Part shown: positions 50,541 to 61,088 of the stretch, piece after piece
Position numbering within the stretch: the first letter of the stretch is position 1
How the letters are laid out: every line of letters begins with the position of its first letter
Translations under genes and position numbers: made by a program
Notes under the pieces: model-generated
Told to the model about the DNA's origin: nothing
Database searches by the model: none
What the model saw: the letters and a program-made list of their open reading frames with translations, nothing else
NCBI GenBank assembly: GCA_964537875.1
Contig: CAZIDN010000002.1
Location: 1-64,000 of the forward strand
Source of the DNA: JAPKZH01 sp964537875
Lineage (GTDB): Bacteria > Acidobacteriota > Aminicenantia > Aminicenantales > UBA4085
DNA: 64,000 nucleotides
Reading direction: 5' to 3'

Positions 50541-51109
50541 ATTATCAAAAAGCGGCAGGACGGCTGAGCCGGTTGCTGGATGAATTTTTTAAGGATAAGG
50601 GCAAGATCTTTGAGGCTGCGGCCACAGACTGCCTCCGGAGCCTGCGCGCCGGCGGAAAAATCCTTGTCTTCGGCAACGGAGGAAGCGCGGCCGAAGCCCA
50701 GCATTTCGCCGCCGAGCTCGTCAACAGGTTCTTGAAGACTAGGCCTGCCCTCCGAGCTGTTGCCCTGTCCACGGACACCTCCGTATTGACCTCCATCGGG
50801 AACGATTCGGGGTTTGACCGGGTTTTCAGCCGGCAAGTCGAAGCCCTGGCCAAAAAGGGGGATGTAGCCCTGGCTCTCTCCACGAGCGGTGATTCCCCCA
50901 ATGTCATCAACGCCTTGAAGGCGGCCAAGAAGAAAAAGCTCGTGACGATCGCCATGACGGGAAAAGGCGGAGGGAAAATGGCCCGGCTCCCCGACCACCT
51001 GCTGGACGTCGCTTCGTCAGAGACTCCGCGAATCCAAGAAGTCCACCTCTTCTTGCTTCACCTTCTCGCCGAGGAAATCGAAACTCGGATGTATGACCAG
51101 AGGGCATAG
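50537..51109 (+). CDS. gmhA: Sedoheptulose-7-phosphate isomerase
   Basis: 190 residues, one SIS domain. NGGSAAEAQHFAAELVNRF and STSGDSPNVINALKAAKKK are the GmhA signatures; SSETPRIQEVHLFLLH carries the catalytic Glu/His. First step of heptose synthesis for LPS core or S-layer glycans. Overlaps plsC by ATGA. Confidence 0.92.
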   Translation: MNYQKAAGRLSRLLDEFFKDKGKIFEAAATDCLRSLRAGGKILVFGNGGSAAEAQHFAAELVNRFLKTRPALRAVALSTDTSVLTSIGNDSGFDRVFSRQVEALAKKGDVALALSTSGDSPNVINALKAAKKKKLVTIAMTGKGGGKMARLPDHLLDVASSETPRIQEVHLFLLHLLAEEIETRMYDQRA

Positions 51110-51172
51110 CTGTCGCTGGATATTTGCTTGCGGGCGGCGACAGGTCTCACTCCGCGCGGCGCCCGCTTTAGC

Positions 51173-53512
51173 TTACTTTCCGGCGAGGATGTCCTTGATC
51201 TTCTCTGCGCCGGCCGCCCCGCTGTTGAATAGGTAGCAGCCGGTATTCTGAAGGAGCCTTTGGAAAAAGGCCTTTTGAAGCTCAAGCCGTTCTTCCGTGG
51301 CCGGCAGCAAATGGGGATTGAAGAAAGGCTGGGTCTTGGCCGGGCTGAGCCCTTTCTTGGCGCCGGGGGTTTCTCCCGAGACCAGGATGCGCAGAGCTTC
51401 CTCCGGCGCCAATTCGACCGCCGCCGGTGAGACGCTGTCATTCCGCAATATGAAGATCCAGCGGAGGGCGGTGCGCTTGGCGTAGGCGGCGGGTCCGGCG
51501 ATCCAATTCGGATCGAGCATGGCATGGGCCTCTTTGGAGGCGCGGTAGCAGTAGGGAGACCCGCGGTCGAGCCGGCAGTCATCCTGGCGCGGACATCCCG
51601 GATCGGTGCAGTCCTCTTTGCGGGTAACGACATTTTCGCATTTGCTGTGGTCAAAGAGCGGGACGAGCCTCGGGAAGGATTCGACGGAATTCGTCGGGAT
51701 ATAGATTTTGCGCTCGACACAGTCGGCGTTGGCCGTCTTTCCTGAATGGCGGACAAAGACGATGTCGTTCGAGTGGAACCGGAATTGCGGATCCTGCAGC
51801 AGCTCGAAAAAGAGCTCGGTTTTTTTGGTCCCGGGCGGCCCGACCAAGATCAAGCCGGCTCCTCCGGCGTTGGCCGACATCCCCCTCAGGGCATGGACGC
51901 CGTACAGGCGTTCCGAAGCGTCCATGACGAGCCCGAGGGCCAGGCTCCGCAGCGAGCCGTAGTTGTCGGCATTGACAATGACGCCGGTCTTGGTTTCCGA
52001 GTTGTAGAAGGCCCGCGGCTCGCGGCCGGCAATACCGTCCACGGCATAGATGATGCCGTGGGGCTCCAGGTCGGATTCGAGCTGAGCGGGATACCAGTTC
52101 TCGATCCAGAAGTCATTGAGATGTGTGACATTCGTCCGGAGCTGGACGATGACGCCGTTGATGTTGGCATTCCATTCAAAATAGTTTTCGTAACCGAGCG
52201 GCGGTTCCACCTCGGCCAGCAGCCCGTCCCTGACCTTAACCGTGATCGAAGCATCCACGGGAACGGATTTTTTGAAGCGGGTGACGGTGTTCTGAAGGGC
52301 GACGCGTTTGACCTTTTTCGCTGTCTTGAGCCGGGAGAAAGCCTGGATGATCCTGTCCATGCCTTTTTCCAGGTTGGCCATGGACGTCGCGTAGGAAAGG
52401 CGGATGTAATTGTCTGCGCCGAAAGAGTCGCCCGGGACGACGGCCAGGTTCGCTTCCTTGAGCAGGTAATAAGCCAGGCCGTAGGAGTTGCGGATGGCCG
52501 CCCCGTTGAACTCTTTTTCGTAGTAAGCCTGGACGTTGGGGAAGAGGTAGAACGCCCCCTGCGGCTTGAAACAGGATAACTGGGGGATGGAGGCGAGCTT
52601 CATCAGGCAGTAATTGCGGCGCCGCTGGAATTCCGAAACCATCTTTCCCACGTCATACTGGGGGCCGGCCAGCGCTTCCAGGCTGGCCTTTTGGGAGATG
52701 GACGCCGGATTGGAGGTCGTGTGACTTTGGATTTTAGCCATTCCGCCGATGACATCCGCCGGGCCGGCGGCATAGCCGATCCTCCATCCGGTCATCGAGT
52801 AGGATTTTGAGACGCCGTTGACGAGGATCGTCTTCTTCTTGATATCCTCGCCCAGCGAGGCAAAGCTGGTGAAGGAAAAGTTGTCAAAGACAAGCTTCCC
52901 GTAGATCTCGTCCGAGATGACATAAAGGTCTTCGCCACGGATGATTTCAGCCAGGGCTTCGAGCTCATGCTTTTGGTAGGCCGCGCCGGTGGGGTTGGAA
53001 GGGGAATTCAGGATCAAGGCTTTTGTCGCCGGAGTGATCGCGGCCTTGAGGTCCTCGGGCTTGAGCAGGAAACCGTCCTCCTCCTTGGTCTGGATGATCA
53101 CGGTCTTGCCTTTGGCCAGAGTGACAAGCTGAGGATAGGTCACCCAGTAGGGCGCGGGAATAATCACTTCCTCCCCTTCGTTGACCAGCGCCTGGACGAG
53201 ATGAAAAAGCGAGCTCTTGCCGCCCGTGGAGACGATGATCTCGTTCGGTGCGTAGGTCAGCCCATGATCTTCCTTGAGCCTGGCTAGGATCGCCTTTTTC
53301 AGGGCGGGCATCCCATCGTTTTCCGTGTACTTGGTAAAATTCTCCTGGATGGCCTTGATCCCGGCGGCTTTGACATTCTCGGGCGTCGGAAAATCAGGCT
53401 CGCCGATGCTGAGGTCGATGACATCGATCCCCTCCGCCTTCATGGCCTTGGCTTTGGCCGCGATTTTAAAGGTCGGAGAGGTTCCGATTTGATTGACTTT
53501 ATCTGAGATCAT
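51173..53512 (-). CDS. Aspartate-type aminotransferase fused to a P-loop kinase-like domain
   Basis: 779 residues in one frame. Residues 1-395 are a complete class I aminotransferase: NSPSNPTG (168-176), D201 in YVISDEIYG, PLP lysine K236 in VNGVSKSYSMTGWRIGY, and R371 in YIRLSYA. Residues ~400-779 hold Walker A GPPGTKKT (558-565), preceded by a beta-rich region, and a cluster of five Cys (625, 635, 640, 646, 655). This half resembles the HPr kinase/PEP carboxykinase fold. Such a tail is absent from ordinary aspartate aminotransferases. 27 bp downstream of flotillin. Confidence 0.85.
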   Translation of the reverse strand: MISDKVNQIGTSPTFKIAAKAKAMKAEGIDVIDLSIGEPDFPTPENVKAAGIKAIQENFTKYTENDGMPALKKAILARLKEDHGLTYAPNEIIVSTGGKSSLFHLVQALVNEGEEVIIPAPYWVTYPQLVTLAKGKTVIIQTKEEDGFLLKPEDLKAAITPATKALILNSPSNPTGAAYQKHELEALAEIIRGEDLYVISDEIYGKLVFDNFSFTSFASLGEDIKKKTILVNGVSKSYSMTGWRIGYAAGPADVIGGMAKIQSHTTSNPASISQKASLEALAGPQYDVGKMVSEFQRRRNYCLMKLASIPQLSCFKPQGAFYLFPNVQAYYEKEFNGAAIRNSYGLAYYLLKEANLAVVPGDSFGADNYIRLSYATSMANLEKGMDRIIQAFSRLKTAKKVKRVALQNTVTRFKKSVPVDASITVKVRDGLLAEVEPPLGYENYFEWNANINGVIVQLRTNVTHLNDFWIENWYPAQLESDLEPHGIIYAVDGIAGREPRAFYNSETKTGVIVNADNYGSLRSLALGLVMDASERLYGVHALRGMSANAGGAGLILVGPPGTKKTELFFELLQDPQFRFHSNDIVFVRHSGKTANADCVERKIYIPTNSVESFPRLVPLFDHSKCENVVTRKEDCTDPGCPRQDDCRLDRGSPYCYRASKEAHAMLDPNWIAGPAAYAKRTALRWIFILRNDSVSPAAVELAPEEALRILVSGETPGAKKGLSPAKTQPFFNPHLLPATEERLELQKAFFQRLLQNTGCYLFNSGAAGAEKIKDILAGK

Positions 53513-53539
53513 GATGTGCCTTCGTCCGCGGAAAGGATC

Positions 53540-54949
53540 TTATTTGTCTTTTTTTTGTTTATCTTCGGGAGAGAGCTTGTCTTTCAGGAATTTTCTCAAG
53601 TCCGCCCCGGTCAGGGCCTGGACGACTTCGGGGACCTGAGCCAGGATCTCCGCCAACTGGCCGGTGATCCTTGTCGTCCCCAGGCTCTTGTCTCCGCCGA
53701 CGACCACGATCTTCTCGACTTTCGACAGCGGTTCGGAAATGGCCTTGGCCACGTCGGGAAGGACTTTCAGATACATTTCGAGGATGGCCGCTTCATTGAA
53801 TTTGTCCCAGGCCTGGGCTTTTTTCAGCATGGCCTCGGCTTCGGCCAGCCCTTTCTGCCTGATCTTTTCCGCTTCGGCCTGGCCTTCGAGCCTCGAGGCC
53901 TCGGCCTTTCCCCGGGCTTCAGCCTGAATCCGGAATTCTTCGGCCTCGGCTTCGGCCTTGATCTGGTACTTCCGGGCGTCGGCGGGCTTGAGCACGTTGG
54001 ATTCGAGCTCTTTCTCCCGGCGCTGGATTTCGAACTCCTCGATCTTGATGGCCTGTTCTTTTTCGATCAGGTGGACCTTGGCCTCTTCTTTTTTGATATC
54101 CTGGCTGAGCCGGTATCGCTCGAGCTCGTAGGAAAAGTCGGCCTGGGCTTTTTTCTGGTTGACGGCGACCTGAGATTCAGCTTTCTTCGCCTCGTTGTCC
54201 CACAGGGCTTTGGCGATCAGGGCTTCGGCCTGCAGCCGGGCCACTTCTCCTTCTTTCCGCGCCTGGGAGGACTTGATGATGGATTCTTTTTCCGTCTCGG
54301 CCTCGGCGATGGCGGCGTCCCGCTTGGCGGCAGAGATCAGCGGTTTGCTCAGCGCATCGAGAAAGCCCTGCGTGTCGCTGATGTCCTTGAGAGAGAAAGA
54401 CAGAAGGAGGAGGCCCATGCCGGAAAAATCCTCCCGAATGGCATCGGCGACCCTATTGTTGAAATCGTGCCGGCCCCTGTAGATCTCCTCCACGGTCATC
54501 GTTCCGATGACCTCCCGGATCCTTCCTTCGAGAACGTTCAGGGCCACGTCGCGGATGCCGTCCTTCCCCAAGCTCAGGAACTGCTGGGCGGCGATATGGA
54601 TGGCGGCATCCGAGGAATCGACCTTGACCTGGGCCGTCGCTTCGGCCAAGATCGGTACTCCGCCGTGAGTGAGGACCTCGGAGGTTTTGATGTTGAGCGG
54701 GATGACGTCCATGGGAAGGATGTCCACGGTCTCCAGGAAGGGCATGACGAAGGTGCCTCCGCCCAGGCGGTAGCGGTATCCGACCTTTCTCTTCGTCCCA
54801 TCGGGGAGGGTCATGGTCCTTTTTCGTCCGGATATGATCAGGGCTTCATTGGGTCCGACTTTCCTGTATTGCTTGGACAGGAGAAGGGAAAGCAGGGCCA
54901 GGACGACGATAATAATGCCGGCCAAAATGAGCCAGGAAACAAGCGTCAT
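53540..54949 (-). CDS. Flotillin-family SPFH protein
   Basis: 469 residues. One N-terminal membrane helix (LVSWLILAGIIIVVLALLSLLL), an SPFH/Band 7 domain (RKVGPNEALIISGRK; DVIPLNIKTSEVLTHGGVPILAEATAQVKV) and a long coiled coil of Glu/Ala repeats (AEAEAEEFRIQAEARGKAEA). C-terminal VVVGGDKSLG. Organises membrane microdomains. Strong ribosome site GAGGAGG. Confidence 0.92.
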   Translation of the reverse strand: MTLVSWLILAGIIIVVLALLSLLLSKQYRKVGPNEALIISGRKRTMTLPDGTKRKVGYRYRLGGGTFVMPFLETVDILPMDVIPLNIKTSEVLTHGGVPILAEATAQVKVDSSDAAIHIAAQQFLSLGKDGIRDVALNVLEGRIREVIGTMTVEEIYRGRHDFNNRVADAIREDFSGMGLLLLSFSLKDISDTQGFLDALSKPLISAAKRDAAIAEAETEKESIIKSSQARKEGEVARLQAEALIAKALWDNEAKKAESQVAVNQKKAQADFSYELERYRLSQDIKKEEAKVHLIEKEQAIKIEEFEIQRREKELESNVLKPADARKYQIKAEAEAEEFRIQAEARGKAEASRLEGQAEAEKIRQKGLAEAEAMLKKAQAWDKFNEAAILEMYLKVLPDVAKAISEPLSKVEKIVVVGGDKSLGTTRITGQLAEILAQVPEVVQALTGADLRKFLKDKLSPEDKQKKDK

Positions 54950-55014
54950 GATTGCCTCCTCGAAATCAGGCGTTCCATTAAGGGGCTGAAAGGCCTAACT
55001 TATTAAAAAGAAAT

Positions 55015-55041
55015 ATTATAGTCACCAAAATCGAAAGTCAA
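55015..55041 (-). promoter_or_regulatory. Promoter of the flotillin gene
   Basis: On the - strand TTGACT (55036-55041), 15 bp, TATAAT (55015-55020); a TAATAT two bases further gives 17 bp. About 65 bp before the ATG. Confidence 0.5.
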
Positions 55042-55100
55042 GCCCATTAGGAGGGCCGGCGAAGGCAAAGAGCGCTTTTTCTCTTTGCCCCCGCCTGAGT

Positions 55101-56651
55101 TTAGCTCGTAATACGCACAAAATAATAGAAATAGCCTTTTTGAGTCCGGCCCAGTTTCAGGGAGTACTGATTTTGGAAGGCGAGGGACTTGAGCAGCTCG
55201 GTCTCCGCAGGATAATAGGGCTTGACCAGCTGCCGGGGGGGAAGGGGGTCGGCGGAAAGGCCATAGACGCCGACGATAATATAGGTGGGCTTCCGGCTGA
55301 GGACATATTCGATGTCATGTTTTTCATGGCCGGCTTGGAGCTTTCCCATATCGTTCGTCGTCTTCCGGCCGATCGTCACATCGTTGAGTCCGAGCATATC
55401 GATTGTCTTTAGCTCAGAGTAGTAGGGAATCGCGCCCGCAGGGATAACGGCAATCGAGTCGTCGGGTTTTGCGTTGGCTTTGAACCATTTGCCGATTTCT
55501 TTCCAGCCGTCGACTTCGCTGCGGTCCTGCATGACATAGCTATAATCCGGGCCCCGATAGGAGGGGATCATGGAGTAGGACGCGGTCAGTAACAGGGCGA
55601 TTGTCATAACAGCCCTGATCGGCTTCCAATGGGCCCCTTTGGCAAGCCAGCCGGCCAGGCCTCGAGAGAAAAGAATGAAAAAAATGCCGAGCCCGGGAAC
55701 AAAAAAGCGATACATCGGCAGACCATCACCGCCGATGTAAACAACATAAAGAACATACAGCACGAGCGGCCAACCGAGAGCACGAACAAAGCGGGTTTTT
55801 TTCATCCAAACCAGCCCGATCAAGCCCAAAATTACCCAGTATCCGGTGGCCGCCAAAAACCTGTGGAAATAGACAAGGCCGCGGAACAACTGCGAACCGC
55901 CCGGGTCGACTTTGACATAAAATGTGTTCGGGAGGAGTGCTCCGTAATAGATGAAACGCCAGATAAAGTAGGGCAAATAAACGGCCGCGAATACCGGCAG
56001 CCAAAAAGCAGTATTTCGGGCTAATGAATTATTTTTGATCCCGAGGGCGATGGCAAAAACGAAAACAAGGCCGGCGATGAGAACCCCTTCAGGCCGGGTC
56101 AATGCGGCGAATGCCAGCAAGAGGGCACTGGACAGCGGCAACGTGTCCTTTTCCATTCCCTTTGCGGCAAGGAGCAGACCCCATGTGACAAGGCACGTAA
56201 ATAGCGGCGTTTCCAGGCCGCCAGTGGCCCAGACAGCGAACGAGGGATTGACGGCAAGCAGGATTGGCGCCGCATAGACGAGCAGCCGATAATTGTCCGG
56301 CTTCGGGCTGAGCCTGACCACGGCAGCGATCGTCCCAACCGATGCGAGCAGCCCGATGATTTTCGCGAAAATTTCGGGATTCAGGGAAAGCCACATCGAA
56401 AAAGCGGACAGAATTACCCAAAGGAAGTTTGTGTAGCCCTCGACCCGTTCGCCGGGATTGAAGACAAGGCCGTGTCCTTGGACGAGGTTATGGGCGTAGC
56501 GAAAACTGATAAATGCATCGTCTACTGTGTGGTCGAGAAACTTGATCGCCAGGGCCAGAAAAACGACGCCGGTGATGACAAAAACAATTCTTCGTGAGAA
56601 ATATTTTTCGAATAGGTCAGACGGATGATCTGTGGCGGGGATGTCCTGCAT
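55101..56651 (-). CDS. Large membrane glycosyltransferase (AftB/ArnT-like)
   Basis: 516 residues with ten or more membrane helices and a ~100-residue C-terminal extracytoplasmic part. The first loop carries DDAFISFRYAHNLVQGHG and FNPGERVEGYTNFLWV, the signature of polyprenyl-phosphate-sugar-dependent GT-C enzymes. Acceptor and sugar are unknown. Last gene of the envelope operon, 34 bp after the GT2 gene, whose polyprenyl-sugar product it could use. Confidence 0.85.
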   Translation of the reverse strand: MQDIPATDHPSDLFEKYFSRRIVFVITGVVFLALAIKFLDHTVDDAFISFRYAHNLVQGHGLVFNPGERVEGYTNFLWVILSAFSMWLSLNPEIFAKIIGLLASVGTIAAVVRLSPKPDNYRLLVYAAPILLAVNPSFAVWATGGLETPLFTCLVTWGLLLAAKGMEKDTLPLSSALLLAFAALTRPEGVLIAGLVFVFAIALGIKNNSLARNTAFWLPVFAAVYLPYFIWRFIYYGALLPNTFYVKVDPGGSQLFRGLVYFHRFLAATGYWVILGLIGLVWMKKTRFVRALGWPLVLYVLYVVYIGGDGLPMYRFFVPGLGIFFILFSRGLAGWLAKGAHWKPIRAVMTIALLLTASYSMIPSYRGPDYSYVMQDRSEVDGWKEIGKWFKANAKPDDSIAVIPAGAIPYYSELKTIDMLGLNDVTIGRKTTNDMGKLQAGHEKHDIEYVLSRKPTYIIVGVYGLSADPLPPRQLVKPYYPAETELLKSLAFQNQYSLKLGRTQKGYFYYFVRITS

Positions 56652-56685
56652 CTCAGTGTTTAGATGCCATGCTGCGCTTAATTTT

Positions 56686-57389
56686 TTATTTGAAAAATTT
56701 ATACCGAATGAGATGAAATATGGCGGCGAAGCCGTCTTTCCAGCCTATCTTCTTCCCTTCGCTGTAGTCGCGTCCCGAATAGGAGATCGGAACTTCATAG
56801 ATGCGGACCTTCATCTTGGAGATTTTGATGGTCACCTCGGGCTCGAAGCCGAACCGCTTGGATTTGAGCTTGATCCTGTCCAAGACCGACTTTTTAAAGA
56901 CTTTATAACAAGTCTCCATGTCGGTCAGGTTCAGGTTGGAGAGCATATTGGAAAAAGTCGTCAGCAGCTTGTTTCCGACGGAATGCCAGAAGAAGAGCAC
57001 CCTCTGCGGCCCGCTCAGGAACCTGGACCCGTAGACGACGTCGGCCCGGCCGTCCAGGATCGGATGGAGCAGAACAGGGTACTCGTCCGGGTCGTATTCC
57101 AGATCGGCATCCTGGACGAGGACGATATCGCCGGCGGCCTTGGAAAAACCGGTTTGGAGCGCCGAGCCTTTGCCCAGGTTCTCGGGGTGAAAAAAAACTT
57201 TAATCCTGGGATCATTGAGCTTTGCCAGGATATCCCTCGTCCCGTCCTGGGAAAAGTCATCCACGATGACAAGCTCTTTCTCGAGGCCGACATCCACGCT
57301 CATCACCCTGGAGATGATCTTTTCGACCGTGTCCTTTTCGTTGTAGACGGGCATGACGATAGAAAGTTTTTTGAAGGTCTCTTGACTGA

Positions 57390-57393
<4 letters not shown>
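56686..57393 (-). CDS. GT2-family glycosyltransferase (polyprenyl-phosphate type)
   Basis: 235 residues. VMPVYNEKDTVEKI, VDDFSQDGTRDIL, DADLEYDPDEYP (DxD-like) and ETCYKVFKK match DPM1/polyprenyl-phosphate mannosyl- or glucosyltransferases. No C-terminal membrane helices. It overlaps the UXS gene by 4 bp. Confidence 0.9.
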
Positions 57394-58331
<938 letters not shown>

Positions 58332-58372
58332 GGTTGATCTCCTTAGAATCCTCCCGAGCCCGACGTGCGGCC

Positions 58373-59116
58373 CTAACCGTAGGCCATGAAAAGAAGGCTT
58401 TTCCTTTTCAAAACCTCTTTCTGGACCTTGATGATTTCTGCGATGCCGATGTCGGCCAGGCGTAAAAGGGCATTCAGGGAGCTCCTGGAAAACGGCTCTT
58501 TTTCGGCGGTGGCCTGCACTTCCAGGAGCTGGCCGCGGTCCGTCTGGACAACGTTCATGTCGGTTTCGGCCGTGGAATCTTCGCTGTAATCCAGGTCGAG
58601 CAGCGGCTCGCCCTTGACAATCCCCACGCTGATCCCCGCGACAAGGTGGCGGAGAGGCATCCGGTCGATCATTTTTTCGTCGAGCATTTTTTTGAGGGCC
58701 AGGGCCAGAGCCACGCAGGCGGCGTTGATGGAGGCCACCCGCGTCCCGCCGTCCGCTTGGATGACGTCGCAGTCCAGGATGATCTGTCTTTCGCCGATGA
58801 GCTTGAGGTCGGTCACGGCCCTCAGCGTCCGGCCGATCAGGCGCTGGATCTCCTGGCTGCGGCCCGAGGGATAGCCCTGGTTCCGCTCGCGGTTCGTCCG
58901 TTTTTCGGTGGAGCGGGGCAGCATGGAGTATTCGGCCGTGATCCAGCCTGAACCGCTGCCTTTCAGGAACGGCGGGAGCTTCTCCTCGATGGTCGCCGCC
59001 GCCATGACACGTGTCCTGCCGAATTCGATCAGGGCCGAGCCGTCGGCAAAATCGAGATAATCGGCATGGATCTTGACCGGCCTGAGTTCTTCCGGCTTTC
59101 GGTTATGGGCTCTCAT
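58373..59116 (-). CDS. rph: Ribonuclease PH
   Basis: 247 residues. Phosphorolytic trimming of tRNA 3' ends. LPRSTEKRTNRER, SQEIQRLIGRTLRAV, DCDVIQADGGTRVASI and SEDSTAETDMNVV are the RNase PH blocks. Located inside the envelope operon: starts with a 4-bp overlap after the acyltransferase gene. Confidence 0.96.
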   Translation of the reverse strand: MRAHNRKPEELRPVKIHADYLDFADGSALIEFGRTRVMAAATIEEKLPPFLKGSGSGWITAEYSMLPRSTEKRTNRERNQGYPSGRSQEIQRLIGRTLRAVTDLKLIGERQIILDCDVIQADGGTRVASINAACVALALALKKMLDEKMIDRMPLRHLVAGISVGIVKGEPLLDLDYSEDSTAETDMNVVQTDRGQLLEVQATAEKEPFSRSSLNALLRLADIGIAEIIKVQKEVLKRKSLLFMAYG

Positions 59117-60030
59117 GGCGTCCTTTCTTCCTCGATAGGCCGCGTGTTCCAGCGCCTGTGAACCCAGAGCCAGAGGCCGGGGTTCTGCCTGATTTCACGC
59201 TCAATCATCTTAGTGCATATTTGGGTGATTTTCAACACATCCTGTTCCCGGCGTCCGGACAGGGCGGGCTCGAAAGGCTCGAATATTTTGACGAGATAGC
59301 GATTTATCCCTACCGGATAGCAAAACATCGGGACAAGGGGAGCGCCGGTCCGGACGTGAAAAGCCGCCAGGGCGGGAGTCGTGGCGGCCTGCTTGCCGAA
59401 AAAATCGACAAAGACGGCCTGGCTGCGCAGGACGTTCTGGTCGATGACAATGCCCACGATCTCGTTGTTTTTAAGGGCCTGGAGGATGGGTTTTCCGGCC
59501 TTGAATTTGGAGATGATCCCCGCCCCGAACTTCGTCCGCAGCTTGGCCAGTTCTCTTTCCAGGAACCGGTTATCCAGGGGCCTGGCGATGACCTGGATGG
59601 GATTGATTTCTGCGAGCGCTGCCGCCGCGATTTCCCAGTTTCCGAAGTGGGCCGTGAATACGAGGACGCCTTTGCCCTTGGCCAGGGCTTTTTTAAGATG
59701 CTCGGCTCCCTCTGTCCGGATAAGCCCAAGAATTTTTTCTCTGGAGTAGCCGGAGATCTTGAGGATGTCGGCGATCGTCCGGCCAAAGTGCTCAAAGGCG
59801 CGGCGCGCCAGGGCTTCCCGTTCGGGCTCCGTGAGCTCTTTCCCGAAGGCGATGGCCAGGTTGGAAAGGGCGATGGCCCGGTGCCTTTTATCCAGGCGGA
59901 AGGCGATCCGGCCGAGGCCCGCTCCGATCGACAGGCAGAGCGGCCGGGGTAGGCAGGCGAAGGCCAGGGCAAAAGATCTAAAAACGCCGTGCTCAATATA
60001 TTCGATCAAATCGCTCGACATAGGGTTCAA
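59113..60030 (-). CDS. LpxL/HtrB-like lauroyl acyltransferase
   Basis: 305 residues. One N-terminal hydrophobic segment (SFALAFACLPRPLCLSIG), HFGNWEIA (HX4E catalytic motif), VIARPLDNR, and PVGINRYLV with WVHRRWNTRP near the end. It adds acyl chains to lipid A. Gene between lpxK and rph with 4-bp overlaps on both sides. Confidence 0.9.
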   Translation of the reverse strand: MNPMSSDLIEYIEHGVFRSFALAFACLPRPLCLSIGAGLGRIAFRLDKRHRAIALSNLAIAFGKELTEPEREALARRAFEHFGRTIADILKISGYSREKILGLIRTEGAEHLKKALAKGKGVLVFTAHFGNWEIAAAALAEINPIQVIARPLDNRFLERELAKLRTKFGAGIISKFKAGKPILQALKNNEIVGIVIDQNVLRSQAVFVDFFGKQAATTPALAAFHVRTGAPLVPMFCYPVGINRYLVKIFEPFEPALSGRREQDVLKITQICTKMIEREIRQNPGLWLWVHRRWNTRPIEEERTP

Positions 60031-61034
60031 ATTTGCGCTATAGCAGCCTTGGGCAGGGCGGCACGGATCCTTTTAAAAAACGGTTCCGGCAGCTCGAGCC
60101 CGATTTTCAGGACGACAACCGGAGCCGGCCCGAATTGGTCCCGATGGGCAGTGAGCTTTACCGCATCTTTTTCCGTCGTAACGACCGCCTCCGGCCGGAG
60201 TTCTTCGGCCGCCCTGACGATTTTTTCCAGGGACCGGCGCGGATAAGCATGGTGATCGGGGAATGAGAAACGAGCGGAGATGACGAGGCCGCATTCCTCG
60301 AGGAGCGAGAAGAACCTCTCCGGCCGGGCAATTCCGCAGAAAGCCACGGCTTTTTTGCCCCGCCAATCCGCGGCAGAGAAAATCTCGTCCTTCCCCAGAG
60401 GGCTGAACCCCTTCACGGAGACCGAATAGTCAAAGACCGGAAGCTCGGGATAGGCCGCCCGGATTCGCTGCCGCTTTGCTTCGGGGCCGCCCGTCTTCAG
60501 CAGAAGAAAATGGGCTCTTTGAAGCGCGCCCAAACCTTCGCGCAGAGCCGTCGGTTCCCAGACGCTATGAAGGACGATATCCAGGTCCCTCTGGAGCCGG
60601 ACATGCTGGAAGCCGTCATCGAGAACAACGATGTCGAAGCCCCGGGACCTGGCTTTTTGACAGGAGGCCAGGCGGTCCGCCCCGATGAAGACGCCGGCCT
60701 GCGGGAATGCCCGGGCGACCATATAGGGCTCGTCACCGGAATCCTGCCAGCTTCCGAAAATCGTCTTTCCGTCCGAGAGCACCCCCCCCTCTCTCTCCCG
60801 TTTTCCCTTATAGCCCCTGGAGACAAGGGCCGGCCTGAGGCCGAGGTTTAAAAAGAAGGATATGAGCTCCATGGCCAGCGGCGTTTTTTCGGTTCCGCCC
60901 AGCCTGATATTCCCGACGCTGACGACGGGAAGGGGTGCCCTATGGGCATCCAGAATTCCGGACCTATAGAGTCCGCTTTTGATGCGGCAGACAAACCGGG
61001 AGAAAAGGGAATAGACGGCCAGGAGAATTCTCAT
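60027..61034 (-). CDS. lpxK: Tetraacyldisaccharide 4'-kinase
   Basis: 335 residues. Phosphorylates the lipid A precursor. N-terminal VSVGNIRLGGTEKTPLAMEL is the P-loop, where the usual GGTGKTP reads GGTEKTP; DDGFQHVRLQRDLDIV (catalytic Asp-Asp-His region), FCGIARPERFF and TTEKDAVKL are normal. The Gly-to-Glu change in the P-loop is unusual and should be checked for error. First gene of the envelope operon. Confidence 0.92.
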   Translation of the reverse strand: MRILLAVYSLFSRFVCRIKSGLYRSGILDAHRAPLPVVSVGNIRLGGTEKTPLAMELISFFLNLGLRPALVSRGYKGKREREGGVLSDGKTIFGSWQDSGDEPYMVARAFPQAGVFIGADRLASCQKARSRGFDIVVLDDGFQHVRLQRDLDIVLHSVWEPTALREGLGALQRAHFLLLKTGGPEAKRQRIRAAYPELPVFDYSVSVKGFSPLGKDEIFSAADWRGKKAVAFCGIARPERFFSLLEECGLVISARFSFPDHHAYPRRSLEKIVRAAEELRPEAVVTTEKDAVKLTAHRDQFGPAPVVVLKIGLELPEPFFKRIRAALPKAAIAQI

Positions 61035-61043
61035 CTGTCAAAG

Positions 61044-61072
61044 ACTATACTATAGAAAAAACGTCGTTTCAA
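61044..61072 (-). promoter_or_regulatory. Promoter of the lpxK operon, near-leaderless
   Basis: On the - strand TTGAAA (61067-61072), 17 bp, TATAGT (61044-61049; an overlapping TATAGT at 61049-61054 gives 12 bp), then 9 nt to the ATG at 61034. Confidence 0.6.
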
Positions 61073-61088
61073 ATGCAACCGGGCGGTT

